A model generated the notes under the pieces. That model saw nothing but the letters and a program-made list of their open reading frames with translations. It was not told the origin of the DNA and made no database searches. A DNA stretch of 64,000 nucleotides, taken from positions 3,281,674 through 3,345,673 of the forward strand of contig NZ_CP124614.1 of the NCBI RefSeq assembly GCF_029958905.1, read 5' to 3'. The position numbers and the translations under genes are program-made. Of the stretch, positions 25,939-41,728 are shown in pieces; the stretch's first letter is position 1; each line of letters begins with the position of its first letter. The DNA comes from Vibrio sp. YMD68 (GTDB taxonomy: Bacteria; Pseudomonadota; Gammaproteobacteria; Enterobacterales; Vibrionaceae).

Positions 25939-26450
25939 ATAAACTTCAGATGGGAACGCTCGGTGGTATTGCGCTCATCGGGTTGCAACTTTTTAGACAT
26001 AGACATTCAGGCAATCCAGCCAAAACCGCTATCGAGGAGATAATCGGAATGGGAACACCACGAGGTATTCGTAACAACAACCCAACCAACATTAAGCACA
26101 GTGAACATAATGATTGGATTGGGCAAACGGGAAGTGATGGCACATTTGCAGTATTTGGTTCGCCAGAATATGGCATTCGCGCAGCAACAAAGCTTATCCA
26201 AAACTACCAAAGCAAGTACAACTTAGGCACGGTGCGCGACATTATCGGACGATGGGCACCAGCAGGTGAAGAGAACCCGCATGTTGAAAACTACATCAAA
26301 CATGTCTCTAAGCGCCTAGGTATCAGCGAAAATAACCACAAAGTACTGACTTCACAATATCCAGTACTTATAGCCGCTATGATTGAGTTTGAAAATGGGG
26401 TACAGCCCTATGATATGGACTTGATCGCCCACGGTGTATCTTTGGCTTAA
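25935..26450 (+). CDS. Muralytic enzyme (RGIRNNNPxNI family, 'structural protein P5'-like)
   Basis: A 171-aa protein with an N-terminal hydrophobic segment (LGGIALIGLQLF, residues 7-18), followed by GTPRGIRNNNPTNIKHS, FAVFGSPEYGIRAATKLI and WAPAGEENPHVENYIKHV. These are the hallmarks of phage virion-associated lytic transglycosylase-like proteins that locally degrade peptidoglycan. The overlap with the previous gene (ATGA) supports the start. Confidence 0.8.
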   Translation: MNKLQMGTLGGIALIGLQLFRHRHSGNPAKTAIEEIIGMGTPRGIRNNNPTNIKHSEHNDWIGQTGSDGTFAVFGSPEYGIRAATKLIQNYQSKYNLGTVRDIIGRWAPAGEENPHVENYIKHVSKRLGISENNHKVLTSQYPVLIAAMIEFENGVQPYDMDLIAHGVSLA

Positions 26451-26459
26451 CTCTACAAC

Positions 26460-26476
26460 CCAACGTCGAGAGACAG
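26460..26476 (+). repeat. 17-bp repeat, copy 2, in front of the 61-aa holin-like gene
   Basis: CCAACGTCGAGAGACAG, identical to 19974-19990, ending eight bases before the ATG at 26485 and followed by AGGA. The two copies lie 6.5 kb apart in the same orientation. Confidence 0.75.
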
Positions 26477-26484
26477 AGGAAACT

Positions 26485-26670
26485 ATGAAAAAACTATTGA
26501 ACTACTTAACACAAGCATCAACTTGGGAAGGCCTAGCAACAGCAGCGTTAACAATTGGTGCAGTCGCTGATGTTGCGACAACAGGGGGGATTGCCTCGGG
26601 AGTATTAGCGGCAGTTGGCGCAATTGCTTCTACAACTTCAATTGCTCGTGATGACCGTAAAGGTAAGTAA
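26485..26670 (+). CDS. 61-aa holin-like membrane protein
   Basis: Start ATG at 26485 after GAGGAA; the frame continues upstream but only through the 17-bp repeat. MKKLLNYLTQASTWEGLATAALTIGAVADVATTGGIASGVLAAVGAIA has one or two hydrophobic helices of the small-holin type, and the tail ARDDRKGK is charged. Position right after the muralytic gene supports a lysis role. Confidence 0.65.
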   Translation: MKKLLNYLTQASTWEGLATAALTIGAVADVATTGGIASGVLAAVGAIASTTSIARDDRKGK

Positions 26671-26828
26671 TGGACGGTGTATTACTTAATTCATTTGCTG
26701 GGTTGTTAGGTGATATCAATCCGTTAATTAGTTTAGTCGCTGCTTATCTGTACTTAAAAGCAGCGCAAACACTCAATCAGCATGATAAGCGAATCTCTAA
26801 ACTAGAATGGGAGCAAGACAATGGCTAA
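26670..26828 (+). CDS. 52-aa membrane peptide
   Basis: Starts on the last base of the upstream stop (TAATG). It has a hydrophobic central helix (INPLISLVAAYLYLKAAQTL), then a polar, mixed-charge tail, HDKRISKLEWEQDNG. It may act with the holin-like protein. Its end overlaps the next gene by eight bases. Confidence 0.55.
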   Translation: MDGVLLNSFAGLLGDINPLISLVAAYLYLKAAQTLNQHDKRISKLEWEQDNG

Positions 26829-26949
26829 AGCAGGACTCAAAGGCAACGGTACACTAAAGAAAGGCTACAAGTTCGTGAAAGGTAAAAGTACGCCAGTGAA
26901 AGTATCTACCGCGAAGAAAAAGCCAACAAAACGAAAACGACGTCGTTAG
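26821..26949 (+). CDS. 42-aa highly basic protein
   Basis: Seventeen of its 42 residues are Lys or Arg, ending TKRKRRR. This is like a small DNA-condensing virion protein. It is the last gene of the prophage, 24 bases before the element's terminator. ATG is preceded by GGGAGCAAGACA. Confidence 0.65.
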   Translation: MAKAGLKGNGTLKKGYKFVKGKSTPVKVSTAKKKPTKRKRRR

Positions 26950-26972
26950 ATTAACTAAAGATAAAATGGACA

Positions 26973-27005
26973 AAAGGCCGCTATTACTAGCGGCCTTTCT
27001 TTTTG
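26973..27005. terminator. Bidirectional prophage-end terminator
   Basis: AAAGGCCGCTA-TTAC-TAGCGGCCTTT with T-runs on both sides. On the plus strand it ends the phage late transcript. On the minus strand it lies about 20 bp beyond tRNA-Trp and so supplies the terminator that the tRNA lost when the prophage came in. A further palindrome, TTTGCATAAGTATGCAAA, lies at about 27002-27019. Confidence 0.85.
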
Positions 27006-27022
27006 CATAAGTATGCAAATTG

Positions 27023-27101
<79 letters not shown>

Positions 27102-27122
27102 AAAATTTTTCACTTCAGATTC

Positions 27123-27147
27123 AAAAAAACCTCGCGATAGCGAGGTT
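27123..27147 (-). terminator. Terminator-like hairpin between tRNA-Asp and tRNA-Trp
   Basis: Minus strand AACCTCGC-TA-TCGCGAGGTT followed by TTTTTTT. It lies within the tRNA operon, 12 bases after tRNA-Asp, so tRNA-Trp must depend on read-through, antitermination or RNA processing. No promoter is evident in the 20 bp left before tRNA-Trp. Confidence 0.75.
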
Positions 27148-27158
27148 CTCTGAAATAA

Positions 27159-27235
27159 TGGCGGAGTGGACGGGACTCGAACCCGCGACCCCCGGCGTGA
27201 CAGGCCGGTATTCTAACCAACTGAACTACCACTCC
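27159..27235 (-). tRNA. tRNA-Asp (anticodon GTC)
   Basis: 77 nt with CCA. Acceptor stem GGAGTGG / CCACTCC, anticodon loop CTGTCAC and T-loop GTTCGAGTC. It follows 5S rRNA as in E. coli rrnC-type operons. Confidence 0.96.
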
Positions 27236-27274
27236 GCAGTGGAAGACTTGCGCTAGCAAGTGTTCAAATTTAAA

Positions 27275-27391
27275 GCCTGGCGATGTCCTACTCTCACATG
27301 GGGAAGCCCCACACTACCATCGGCGCTACTGCGTTTCACTTCTGAGTTCGGCATGGGATCAGGTGGGTCCGCAACGCTATGGTCGCCAAGC
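27275..27391 (-). rRNA. rrf: 5S ribosomal RNA
   Basis: Minus strand from TGCTTGGCGACCATAGCG to AGTAGGACATCGCCAGGC, with the conserved CCCATGCCGAACTCAG and GATGGTAGTGTGGGG segments. Ends are placed by the terminal helix and may be off by one or two bases. Confidence 0.95.
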
Positions 27392-27478
27392 AAATTCTTA
27401 ATTCGGAAAACTGATTATAAAAGTTCAATCACACATTCAATGTTCTATTTGAGCCCACAAAACCCCTTGGGTGTTGTA

Positions 27479-30366
<2,888 letters not shown>

Positions 30367-30735
30367 ATACAACCCCAAGAGGTCTTATGTATGGTAAACA
30401 ACCAAGGTGTAATTTGTCTCTCATTATTTGAATGAGCGAGAGACATCAGTTTGTCTCACTTTAAAAAGTGACATCAAACTGCGATTTTGCCGGACTCAAA
30501 TATAAACGAACATGACAAGTCATGTTGTTTCCAAGAACACTTGAATGTGTGTTGGTACCTAGTCTCTAAAAGAGAATAGGATTTGAGAACTTTTATTTGA
30601 ACAACAACCAATCAAGTTGTTGTTCGTCAGCTTTCCAAATTGTTAAAGAGCAGATTCATTTCTTATGAAAGAAAAAAACCATGTTTAAAAGCACTAAAAC
30701 CCCCTGAATAAAAATCAGAGAAGTGCGTTTAAAGA
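30367..30735 (-). other. Transcribed spacer between tRNA-Glu and 23S rRNA
   Basis: 369 bp without genes. It holds a boxA element at 30637-30653 and complementary stretches near the 23S end (CATACAACCCCAAGAGGT at about 30366-30383 against ACCCCTTGGGTGTTGTATG at about 27461-27480) that form the RNase III processing stem. Confidence 0.7.
30637..30653 (-). promoter_or_regulatory. boxA antitermination element in the 16S-23S spacer
   Basis: Minus strand TGCTCTTTAACAATTTG matches the rrn boxA consensus TGCTCTTTAACA that loads the NusB-S10 antitermination complex before 23S. Confidence 0.85.
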
Positions 30736-30811
30736 TGGTATCCCGTAGGGGAGTCGAACCCCTGTTACCGCCGTGAAAGGGCGGTGTCCTAGGCCTCTAG
30801 ACGAACGGGAC
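30736..30811 (-). tRNA. tRNA-Glu (anticodon TTC)
   Basis: 76 nt with CCA in the 16S-23S spacer. Acceptor stem GTCCCGT / ACGGGAT, anticodon loop CTTTCAC, T-loop GTTCGACTC. Confidence 0.96.
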
Positions 30812-30876
30812 ATAGGTCACTCTTAACGTATTAAACATATCAATCTGTGTGGGTACTCATCGTGAAAATCATCGTA

Positions 30877-32423
<1,547 letters not shown>

Positions 32424-32724
32424 AAGATTTTGATTCCCTAAATAAATAGGGCTCGGCTCAACGAATACTGACTTCAAAACTAGGATTTATCCGAAGATAA
32501 ACCTGTAATTCTAAAGCTATTATCTTTCCAACAGAAAGATAATGAATTGACTGTGCTCTTTTTGGTTTTCACTTTAAAAAGTGAAATCAAACAGCTCAAG
32601 GCTGTACCAAATTGAATTGGTCACTCAGTTCATTGAAACCAAAGTTGTTTCCGAAGAAACTGTTTTTACCTAGGTAAAAACATATTGGATTATCATCAAC
32701 GAGTGCCCACACAGATTGATAGGT

Positions 32725-32742
32725 TTAAATTGTTAAAGAGCG
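32725..32742 (-). promoter_or_regulatory. boxA antitermination element in the rrn leader
   Basis: Minus strand CGCTCTTTAACAATTTAA, about 300 bp upstream of 16S and about 190 bp downstream of the promoter. Matches the second copy in the 16S-23S spacer. Confidence 0.85.
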
Positions 32743-32927
32743 TTGCTTGTCGATGCATTCTTTTTAAGAAGAAGCTCTCTAAGCGGACGGCCATTCTAGC
32801 GATTTAAGTTTCAGTGTCAAACACTTTTTTAAAACCTTTTTTAAGCTCTTGGCTTAAGCTAGTAGACCTTACTGGCTGGGCGTTTCAAAACCGAAGTAAT
32901 GATGCTTCCCCGTGTCAGTGAGGTCGC

Positions 32928-32955
32928 ATTATAGAGATAGAAATCACATTGGCAA
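32928..32955 (-). promoter_or_regulatory. rrn P1 promoter
   Basis: Minus strand TTGCCA (32950-32955), 16-bp spacer, TATAAT (32928-32933), then a GC-rich GCGACC discriminator as expected of a stringently controlled rRNA promoter. The upstream sequence is A/T-rich (UP-like). The 500-bp leader to 16S has no ORF of note. Confidence 0.88.
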
Positions 32956-33034
32956 GCGCTTTCTTGATGTTTTCTTAAAGAAATGGCCTGTTCGATTAAA
33001 AACACATCAAAACACGCCAAAACGGTTACTTTAT

Positions 33035-33559
33035 CTACATATCATTGAACTGTTTTGCAAATAAAGTGACCTTTGACCAGTTGGTGTATTCGACTTCTTT
33101 ACTTGTATCTGTTTCTCCACCCGTCAATTTCATAATAAAGCGAATCATCACCTTATCAATCCACTTATAACGAGGGTAATAAAGAGCACCGGCAAATACA
33201 CCGATAAGTTTTGGCTTCCACGGGGACTTGTTTAAAAAAGTCTTTATATAGACGCTACCTTCAGGAGTGTCCTTTCCTTGCTCTTCTTTTCTCGCCGTCA
33301 AGTTAACACAGAAAAATGCAGACTTTCCTGATTCTAGGCTGCTTTGGTGATTTTGAATAAATTGGTAGAGTTTCTTATTAAGATGACCGTATCGTATTGA
33401 AGCACCAATCAACACTCTTTCATACTTACCCAGTTCCACCGTATCGGCTTGGTGTATGTCTATTACATCACACTCATTAAGATCCAACTCTTGTTGAATA
33501 TAATGGATGATCTTTTTTGTTTGACCGTCTTGGCTTGAATATAAAAAGAGAGCTTTCAT
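33035..33559 (-). CDS. hemG: Menaquinone-dependent protoporphyrinogen oxidase HemG
   Basis: A flavodoxin-fold FMN enzyme that oxidises protoporphyrinogen IX to protoporphyrin IX in heme synthesis, coupled to the quinone pool. The FMN phosphate loop is YSSQDGQTKKI (residues 7-17). RVLIGASIRYGHLNKKLYQFI and the long insert loop with FFCVNLTARK are HemG features that separate it from true flavodoxins. 174 aa is full length. trkH-hemG-rrn is the same order as in E. coli. Confidence 0.92.
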   Translation of the reverse strand: MKALFLYSSQDGQTKKIIHYIQQELDLNECDVIDIHQADTVELGKYERVLIGASIRYGHLNKKLYQFIQNHQSSLESGKSAFFCVNLTARKEEQGKDTPEGSVYIKTFLNKSPWKPKLIGVFAGALYYPRYKWIDKVMIRFIMKLTGGETDTSKEVEYTNWSKVTLFAKQFNDM

Positions 33560-33570
33560 TGTTATTGTCC

Positions 33571-35028
33571 TTAACTACGCCAAAATGTCGGTGTGAGTAA
33601 GATAAGTAGGGTAAATATTTCTAGGCGGCCAAAGAGCATTGAGATAATCAGCACCCATTTCGCTTTGTCGTTTACATCACCGAAGTGGAGCGCTACCTCC
33701 CCCAGTCCAGGACCCAAATTATTCAGAGTTGCAGCTACAGCAGAAAACGCGCTGAGTTCATCCATACCTGTTGCAATAAGGCCTAACATACAGACAACGA
33801 ACACCAACGCATAAGCAGAAAAGAATCCCCAAACTGCATCGACAACACGTTGAGATAGTGCCGTACCACCAACCTTGATGGTATAAACGGCTCTTGGGTG
33901 AACCAATCTTTTCATTTCTCTAGCCCCTTGTAAGGTCAGCAGTAATATACGAATCACCTTCATCCCTCCGCCAGTAGAGCCGGCACAACCGCCAATAAAA
34001 GATGAAAAGAGCAAAAGAACGGGCAGAAATAGCGGCCACTCCGAAAAACCTGTCGTGGTAAATCCAGCCGTTGTAGAAATTGATACGGTCTGAAATAAGG
34101 CCTGATCAAAAGCATCATAAAGAGAGTCGTAAGTATGATGATTTAGTAATATGAGGAAACAGACAACAAAAAGCAGCGCTTGTATAAAGATGAACGCTCT
34201 AAACTCAGGATCTTTCCAGTAATATTTAGGGTGAACACCACCCGAAGCAAAGGCAGCAAAGTGAAGAGAATAGTTACATGCGGAGATTAATAAGAAAACA
34301 ACCGTAATCATATTAATGGTTGAGCTATCGAAATACCCCATGCTCGCATCGTGGGTCGAAAAGCCACCTATAGCGATCGTCGAGAAGCTGTGACTTATCG
34401 CGTCAAACGGCGTCATTCCCGCGAACCAAAACGCTGTTGCACACGCGATCGTCAAACTGAGGTAAATATACCATAAAGCTTTCGCTGTTTCGGCTATCCG
34501 TGGGGTCATTTTACTGTCTTTTACTGGCCCAGGAATTTCGGCTCGATACAGCTGCATACCACCGATACCAAGCACAGGTAAAATAGCCACGGCCAAGACG
34601 ATGATCCCCATTCCACCAAACCATTGCAGAAACTGGCGATAAAAAAGGATCGCTTTTGGCAGATCATCAAGCCCAACAATCACCGTTGCCCCTGTTGTTG
34701 TTAAGGCAGAAAAGGACTCAAAGAAAGCATCGGTGACAGAGATATTAGGATTATCAGCAATAAGAAAAGGGAGTGAGCCTGCACTGCCGATAACCGTCCA
34801 AAATAAAACCACAATGAGAAAGCCATCTCTGGCTTTAAGCTCTTGCTTATGGCTTCTATTCGGAAACCAACAAATGGTGCCGCAGAAAAGCAACACAAAG
34901 AAAGTCGTCACAAATGGGACACCGGCACCATCTCGATAGAGCAAAGCAACAAGTGCAGGGGCGAGCATGGATACGCTAAAAAGAGCGAGCAGTAATCCGA
35001 CTATCCGTATAATCGATCGAAATTGCAT
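33571..35028 (-). CDS. trkH: Trk potassium uptake protein TrkH
   Basis: The 485-aa membrane subunit of the Trk K+ channel, gated by the NAD-binding protein TrkA. It has four pore loops with selectivity-filter segments such as TTTGATVI, IAIGGFSTHD, STTAGFTTTGF and NNLGPGLGEV. SFIGGCAGSTGGGMKVIRI is typical. Twelve base pairs separate it from hemG, so the two are probably cotranscribed. Confidence 0.93.
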   Translation of the reverse strand: MQFRSIIRIVGLLLALFSVSMLAPALVALLYRDGAGVPFVTTFFVLLFCGTICWFPNRSHKQELKARDGFLIVVLFWTVIGSAGSLPFLIADNPNISVTDAFFESFSALTTTGATVIVGLDDLPKAILFYRQFLQWFGGMGIIVLAVAILPVLGIGGMQLYRAEIPGPVKDSKMTPRIAETAKALWYIYLSLTIACATAFWFAGMTPFDAISHSFSTIAIGGFSTHDASMGYFDSSTINMITVVFLLISACNYSLHFAAFASGGVHPKYYWKDPEFRAFIFIQALLFVVCFLILLNHHTYDSLYDAFDQALFQTVSISTTAGFTTTGFSEWPLFLPVLLLFSSFIGGCAGSTGGGMKVIRILLLTLQGAREMKRLVHPRAVYTIKVGGTALSQRVVDAVWGFFSAYALVFVVCMLGLIATGMDELSAFSAVAATLNNLGPGLGEVALHFGDVNDKAKWVLIISMLFGRLEIFTLLILLTPTFWRS

Positions 35029-35067
35029 GGTTATTTATATATGAAGCAAGTGCTTCTGACTTCCTAG

Positions 35068-35688
35068 TTATTGTTCTATTTTTATGACCGTTGCTTTTGC
35101 ACCACTTTTATTAATGACATTTTGAATAAAGCTATTGGCAACTCGTTGCTCAATTTCGATCATCAATATGACATTACCACTGTAGTTTGCATCAATCTCT
35201 ATCGCTTGATATTGAGTCAAAAGAGCTTGAGCTATCGGCATGAAGCCATAGTCTAACTCTAGCTGTAATTTAATGGTTATTTTTTTCTCTATTGTTTGAA
35301 GCAGCTTGAGTGCTTGTTGCACGCCCCCACCGTATGCTTTGACCAATCCACCCGTGCCAAGTTTAATTCCGCCAGAGTAGCGAGTGACTACAGCAGACAA
35401 TTCACCAATCCCTGAACCCGATAACTGAGCCAGAATGGGCTTACCAGCTGTGCCTGAAGGTTCACCATCATCACTAAACCCCCACTTCATTGAATCCTCT
35501 GCTCGCCCTGCAACAAATCCCCAACAATTATGCCTAGCGCTAGAATGCTGCTTTTTTATCCCATCGATAAAGAACTTAGCCGCTTCTATACTTGGCGTAT
35601 GAGCGAGTTGCGTAATGAAAACACTTTTCTTTATCTCTTCCTCATACATTATGGGACTTTCTGGTATCAAATAAGGTTGGTCATTCAT
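35068..35688 (-). CDS. yigZ: YigZ/IMPACT-family protein
   Basis: 206 aa with the UPF0029 N-terminal domain signature: KSVFITQLAHTPS, then KKQHSSARHNCWGFVAG and FSDDGEPSGTAGKPIL. The C-terminal ferredoxin-like domain is of the EF-G type. Role in bacteria is poorly defined; the eukaryotic homologue IMPACT regulates translation under stress. It lies upstream of trkH and diverges from fadBA. Confidence 0.92.
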   Translation of the reverse strand: MNDQPYLIPESPIMYEEEIKKSVFITQLAHTPSIEAAKFFIDGIKKQHSSARHNCWGFVAGRAEDSMKWGFSDDGEPSGTAGKPILAQLSGSGIGELSAVVTRYSGGIKLGTGGLVKAYGGGVQQALKLLQTIEKKITIKLQLELDYGFMPIAQALLTQYQAIEIDANYSGNVILMIEIEQRVANSFIQNVINKSGAKATVIKIEQ

Positions 35689-35829
35689 GAGTTTACATAA
35701 ACAGAAGCAAGGATAGACAGTGTATCACGAGCATAAGAAAAAGTGGCTCCGTTCTGTTTTACTGCACAATGTTAAACAGTTGTTTAAAAAATGTATTGAA
35801 AATAATCAAAGTTGAGTACACACTAAAAA

Positions 35830-35846
35830 AACTGGTCAAACCAGAA
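35830..35846. promoter_or_regulatory. FadR-type operator upstream of fadBA
   Basis: AACTGGTCAAACCAGAA closely follows the FadR consensus (ANCTGGTCNGACCNGTT) and sits 69 bp before the fadB start. Long-chain acyl-CoA would relieve repression of the beta-oxidation operon. Confidence 0.72.
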
Positions 35847-35914
35847 CGATAATCATACAAATAAAACAATAACTCTCACACACAGTCTCAAACTGTATGT
35901 CACGGAGATAGACA

Positions 35915-39276
<3,362 letters not shown>

Positions 39277-39304
39277 AAAAGCGTTTGAATCCTACCCAAT
39301 ATTA

Positions 39305-39332
39305 CGCCAGTGATCACCTCACTGGCTTTTTT
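39305..39332 (+). terminator. Terminator of the fadBA operon
   Basis: GCCAGTGA-TCACC-TCACTGGC followed by TTTTTTGT. Confidence 0.85.
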
Positions 39333-39380
39333 GTCTCGTCTTCAACCTTGAGTTCTTGATCTCTCGCTTTTGCTGGCGAA

Positions 39381-40283
39381 CTAGGATTGCAACCAGTCTT
39401 GATGAAGCTTCTCACTTGAACCAAGATACTCGACCATCCACTTAATGAGCCGGTGATTCTCATCCTTTCGCCAAACTAAGCAGCACTGGCTTAATGGCTT
39501 ATCTTCGTTGAGTACTTTCTCCACCAACAAACCTTCAGTAATCAGTGGTTGTGCTATATGTCGAGGCATGTACCCGACACCCACCCCATTTTTTAAGCAC
39601 TCTATTGCGCTATACCAATTCGGTAAGAGCAAGCGCCTCTGCTTTGGGTAGTGCACCGTATGACGTTTAGGAAGGACGACGGAAGTGTCATCCAAACAAA
39701 TAGCGGGGTATTGACTGACAAAATTTTCTGTCAAATTTTGCTCTTTGACACACGGGTGGCTTGGCGACATAACAAATGCCCAATCCAATATTCCCATATC
39801 TCTGACTTCAAACTCGCCACCAACAGGGACTGCGGATGTGGCACCAATAACAATATCGGCTCGCCCTTGAGAGATCGCTTCCCAGGATCCATTAAAGACT
39901 TCCATATTGATTTGCAGCTCTGCAAATTCAAATGTTGAATAAAAATCTTCAATCAATGGCTTCATTTTATCCAGGCGAACCACGTTATCCAGTGTCAACT
40001 TAAGGGTCTTTTTCCACCCATGAGCTACTCTCTTGGTTTGCGATTGGACTTCTTCCATGTGGCGCAACATGATTCGAGCTTCAACGACAAAGAGCTCTCC
40101 TGCGGGAGTCAGTTCTACTTTCCTAGGTAAACGCCGAAATAGCAGAACATCGAGATCTTGCTCAACCTGACGTACGCCATAACTGATCGCGGAAGGTACT
40201 TTGTGCAAAACATCCGCAGCGGCGGTAAAGCTACCCAACCGAGCTACAGTGTCGATCATTTCTAAAGAAGATTTCGAGAACAT
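39381..40283 (-). CDS. punR: LysR-type regulator, PunR-like
   Basis: A 300-aa LTTR with N-terminal HTH (MIDTVARLGSFTAAADVLHKVPSAISYGVRQVEQDL) close to E. coli PunR (YdhB), which activates the purine-nucleoside importer punC. The effector domain ends with VGVGYMPRHIAQPLI. It is divergent from a YdhC/PunC homologue across 161 bp, the same arrangement as in E. coli, which is the main support for the name. Confidence 0.82.
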   Translation of the reverse strand: MFSKSSLEMIDTVARLGSFTAAADVLHKVPSAISYGVRQVEQDLDVLLFRRLPRKVELTPAGELFVVEARIMLRHMEEVQSQTKRVAHGWKKTLKLTLDNVVRLDKMKPLIEDFYSTFEFAELQINMEVFNGSWEAISQGRADIVIGATSAVPVGGEFEVRDMGILDWAFVMSPSHPCVKEQNLTENFVSQYPAICLDDTSVVLPKRHTVHYPKQRRLLLPNWYSAIECLKNGVGVGYMPRHIAQPLITEGLLVEKVLNEDKPLSQCCLVWRKDENHRLIKWMVEYLGSSEKLHQDWLQS

Positions 40284-40444
40284 TTATCCATCAAATTATT
40301 TGATTCATAACTAACAATTTTAGCGTTTAATTTTATTGATTACAAAAAATAGAATACCACCATGCGTACAGGAACCGTAAATGGAACCTTAACAGCAACA
40401 AAAAACAGAATTTAACAGTTAAAAAATTTGAACGGATAATAAAT

Positions 40445-41647
40445 ATGAACGTTTCGAAACTTCAGCTCGCTTACTTAGCGGCACTCTCGATGCTTGGCTT
40501 TATTGCTACAGATATGTACCTCCCCGCCTTTAAAGCGATGGAGATGGATTTCGCGACAGGGCCTGAACAAATAGCGTTATCGCTGACCATATTCCTCGTT
40601 GGAATGGCGCTGGGCCAACTACTGTGGGGACTCGCCAGTGACAAATATGGTCACCGAATGACACTGGTCGCGGGTCTTAGTTTATTTACCATCGCCTCTT
40701 TGGGTTTAGCCTTTAGTGAACAGGTCTGGCAGCTTCTTACCCTTCGCTTTATTCAAGCGTTTGGTGTCTGTGCGCCTGCGGTTATTTGGCAAGCAATGGT
40801 GATCAAGCAATATTCTTCGAAAACCAGTCAGCAAGTGTTCGCAACCATTATGCCACTGGTCGCGCTTTCTCCTGCATTGGCTCCTCAACTCGGCGTTGTC
40901 CTTGCTGATAATTTTGGTTGGCCTAGCATTTTCGTTGCTCTCACACTGATGGGAACCGCCTTGGTTGCTTTTACCTTTTCTCAACCAAAACAAGAAAAAG
41001 AACAGAAGCAGTCTTCCATCAAGAGCGATATTAAAGCACTTGTTAGTTCAAAGGTTTATCTTGGCAACGTTATTATGTTTGCTACAGCGTCCGCTGCATT
41101 TTTTGCCTACTTAACGGGAATGCCAGAAATTATGTCTCAGCTAGGGTATTCAGCTAAAGACATTGGTTTGAGCTTTATCCCCCAAACCCTTGCCTTTATG
41201 GTTGGTGGATATTTAGGTAAAGCGAGTGTGAAAAAGTTTGGCGATGAAAAAGTACTCCGACACATTATTGGGCTATTTAGTGTTGCCGCTTTATTGGTGT
41301 TTATTGTGTCACAGTGGCAACTCACATCCATCTGGCCTATTTTGACACCATTCTGCTTTATTGCTGTTGCTAATGGTGCTTTGTATCCAATTGTGGTGAA
41401 TAGAGCCCTTTCAAGCGCAAAACAGAGCCCAGCAACCGCAGCGGGATTGCAAAACAGCATTCAAATTAGCGTCAGTAGTGCTGCTAGTGCATTGGTCGCA
41501 GCGATGGCAAGCCAAGCTCAATCGGCAACCGGTCTCGCTATCATCATTTGCACCCTTGGCTTATGGGTGGGTTATGTGCTCTCAAACCGACAACTTTCTA
41601 GACACTTTCGTGCACCAGACAACGCAAGAGTAGTAAGGGATAAATAA
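40445..41647 (+). CDS. punC: MFS transporter, PunC (YdhC)-like
   Basis: A 400-aa twelve-helix Bcr/CflA-family protein. LSMLGFIATDMYLPAFKAM, GQLLWGLASDKYGHR, RFIQAFGVCAPAVIWQAMV and ATIMPLVALSPALAPQLG match E. coli YdhC/PunC, which imports purine nucleosides. The regulator PunR is divergently encoded. A hairpin terminator follows directly. Confidence 0.85.
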   Translation: MNVSKLQLAYLAALSMLGFIATDMYLPAFKAMEMDFATGPEQIALSLTIFLVGMALGQLLWGLASDKYGHRMTLVAGLSLFTIASLGLAFSEQVWQLLTLRFIQAFGVCAPAVIWQAMVIKQYSSKTSQQVFATIMPLVALSPALAPQLGVVLADNFGWPSIFVALTLMGTALVAFTFSQPKQEKEQKQSSIKSDIKALVSSKVYLGNVIMFATASAAFFAYLTGMPEIMSQLGYSAKDIGLSFIPQTLAFMVGGYLGKASVKKFGDEKVLRHIIGLFSVAALLVFIVSQWQLTSIWPILTPFCFIAVANGALYPIVVNRALSSAKQSPATAAGLQNSIQISVSSAASALVAAMASQAQSATGLAIIICTLGLWVGYVLSNRQLSRHFRAPDNARVVRDK

Positions 41648-41651
41648 TAAA

Positions 41652-41678
41652 AAGCGCCGCTATCGTTAGCGGCGCTTG
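41652..41678. terminator. Terminator between punC and the binding-protein gene
   Basis: AAGCGCCGCTA-TCGT-TAGCGGCGCTT, preceded by AAAA and followed by GT. It fits convergent transcripts. Confidence 0.8.
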
Positions 41679-41728
41679 TAAACTCACAACTTGCAGACTC
41701 ACAATAAGTACTTAAACAAAGTGCTTAT

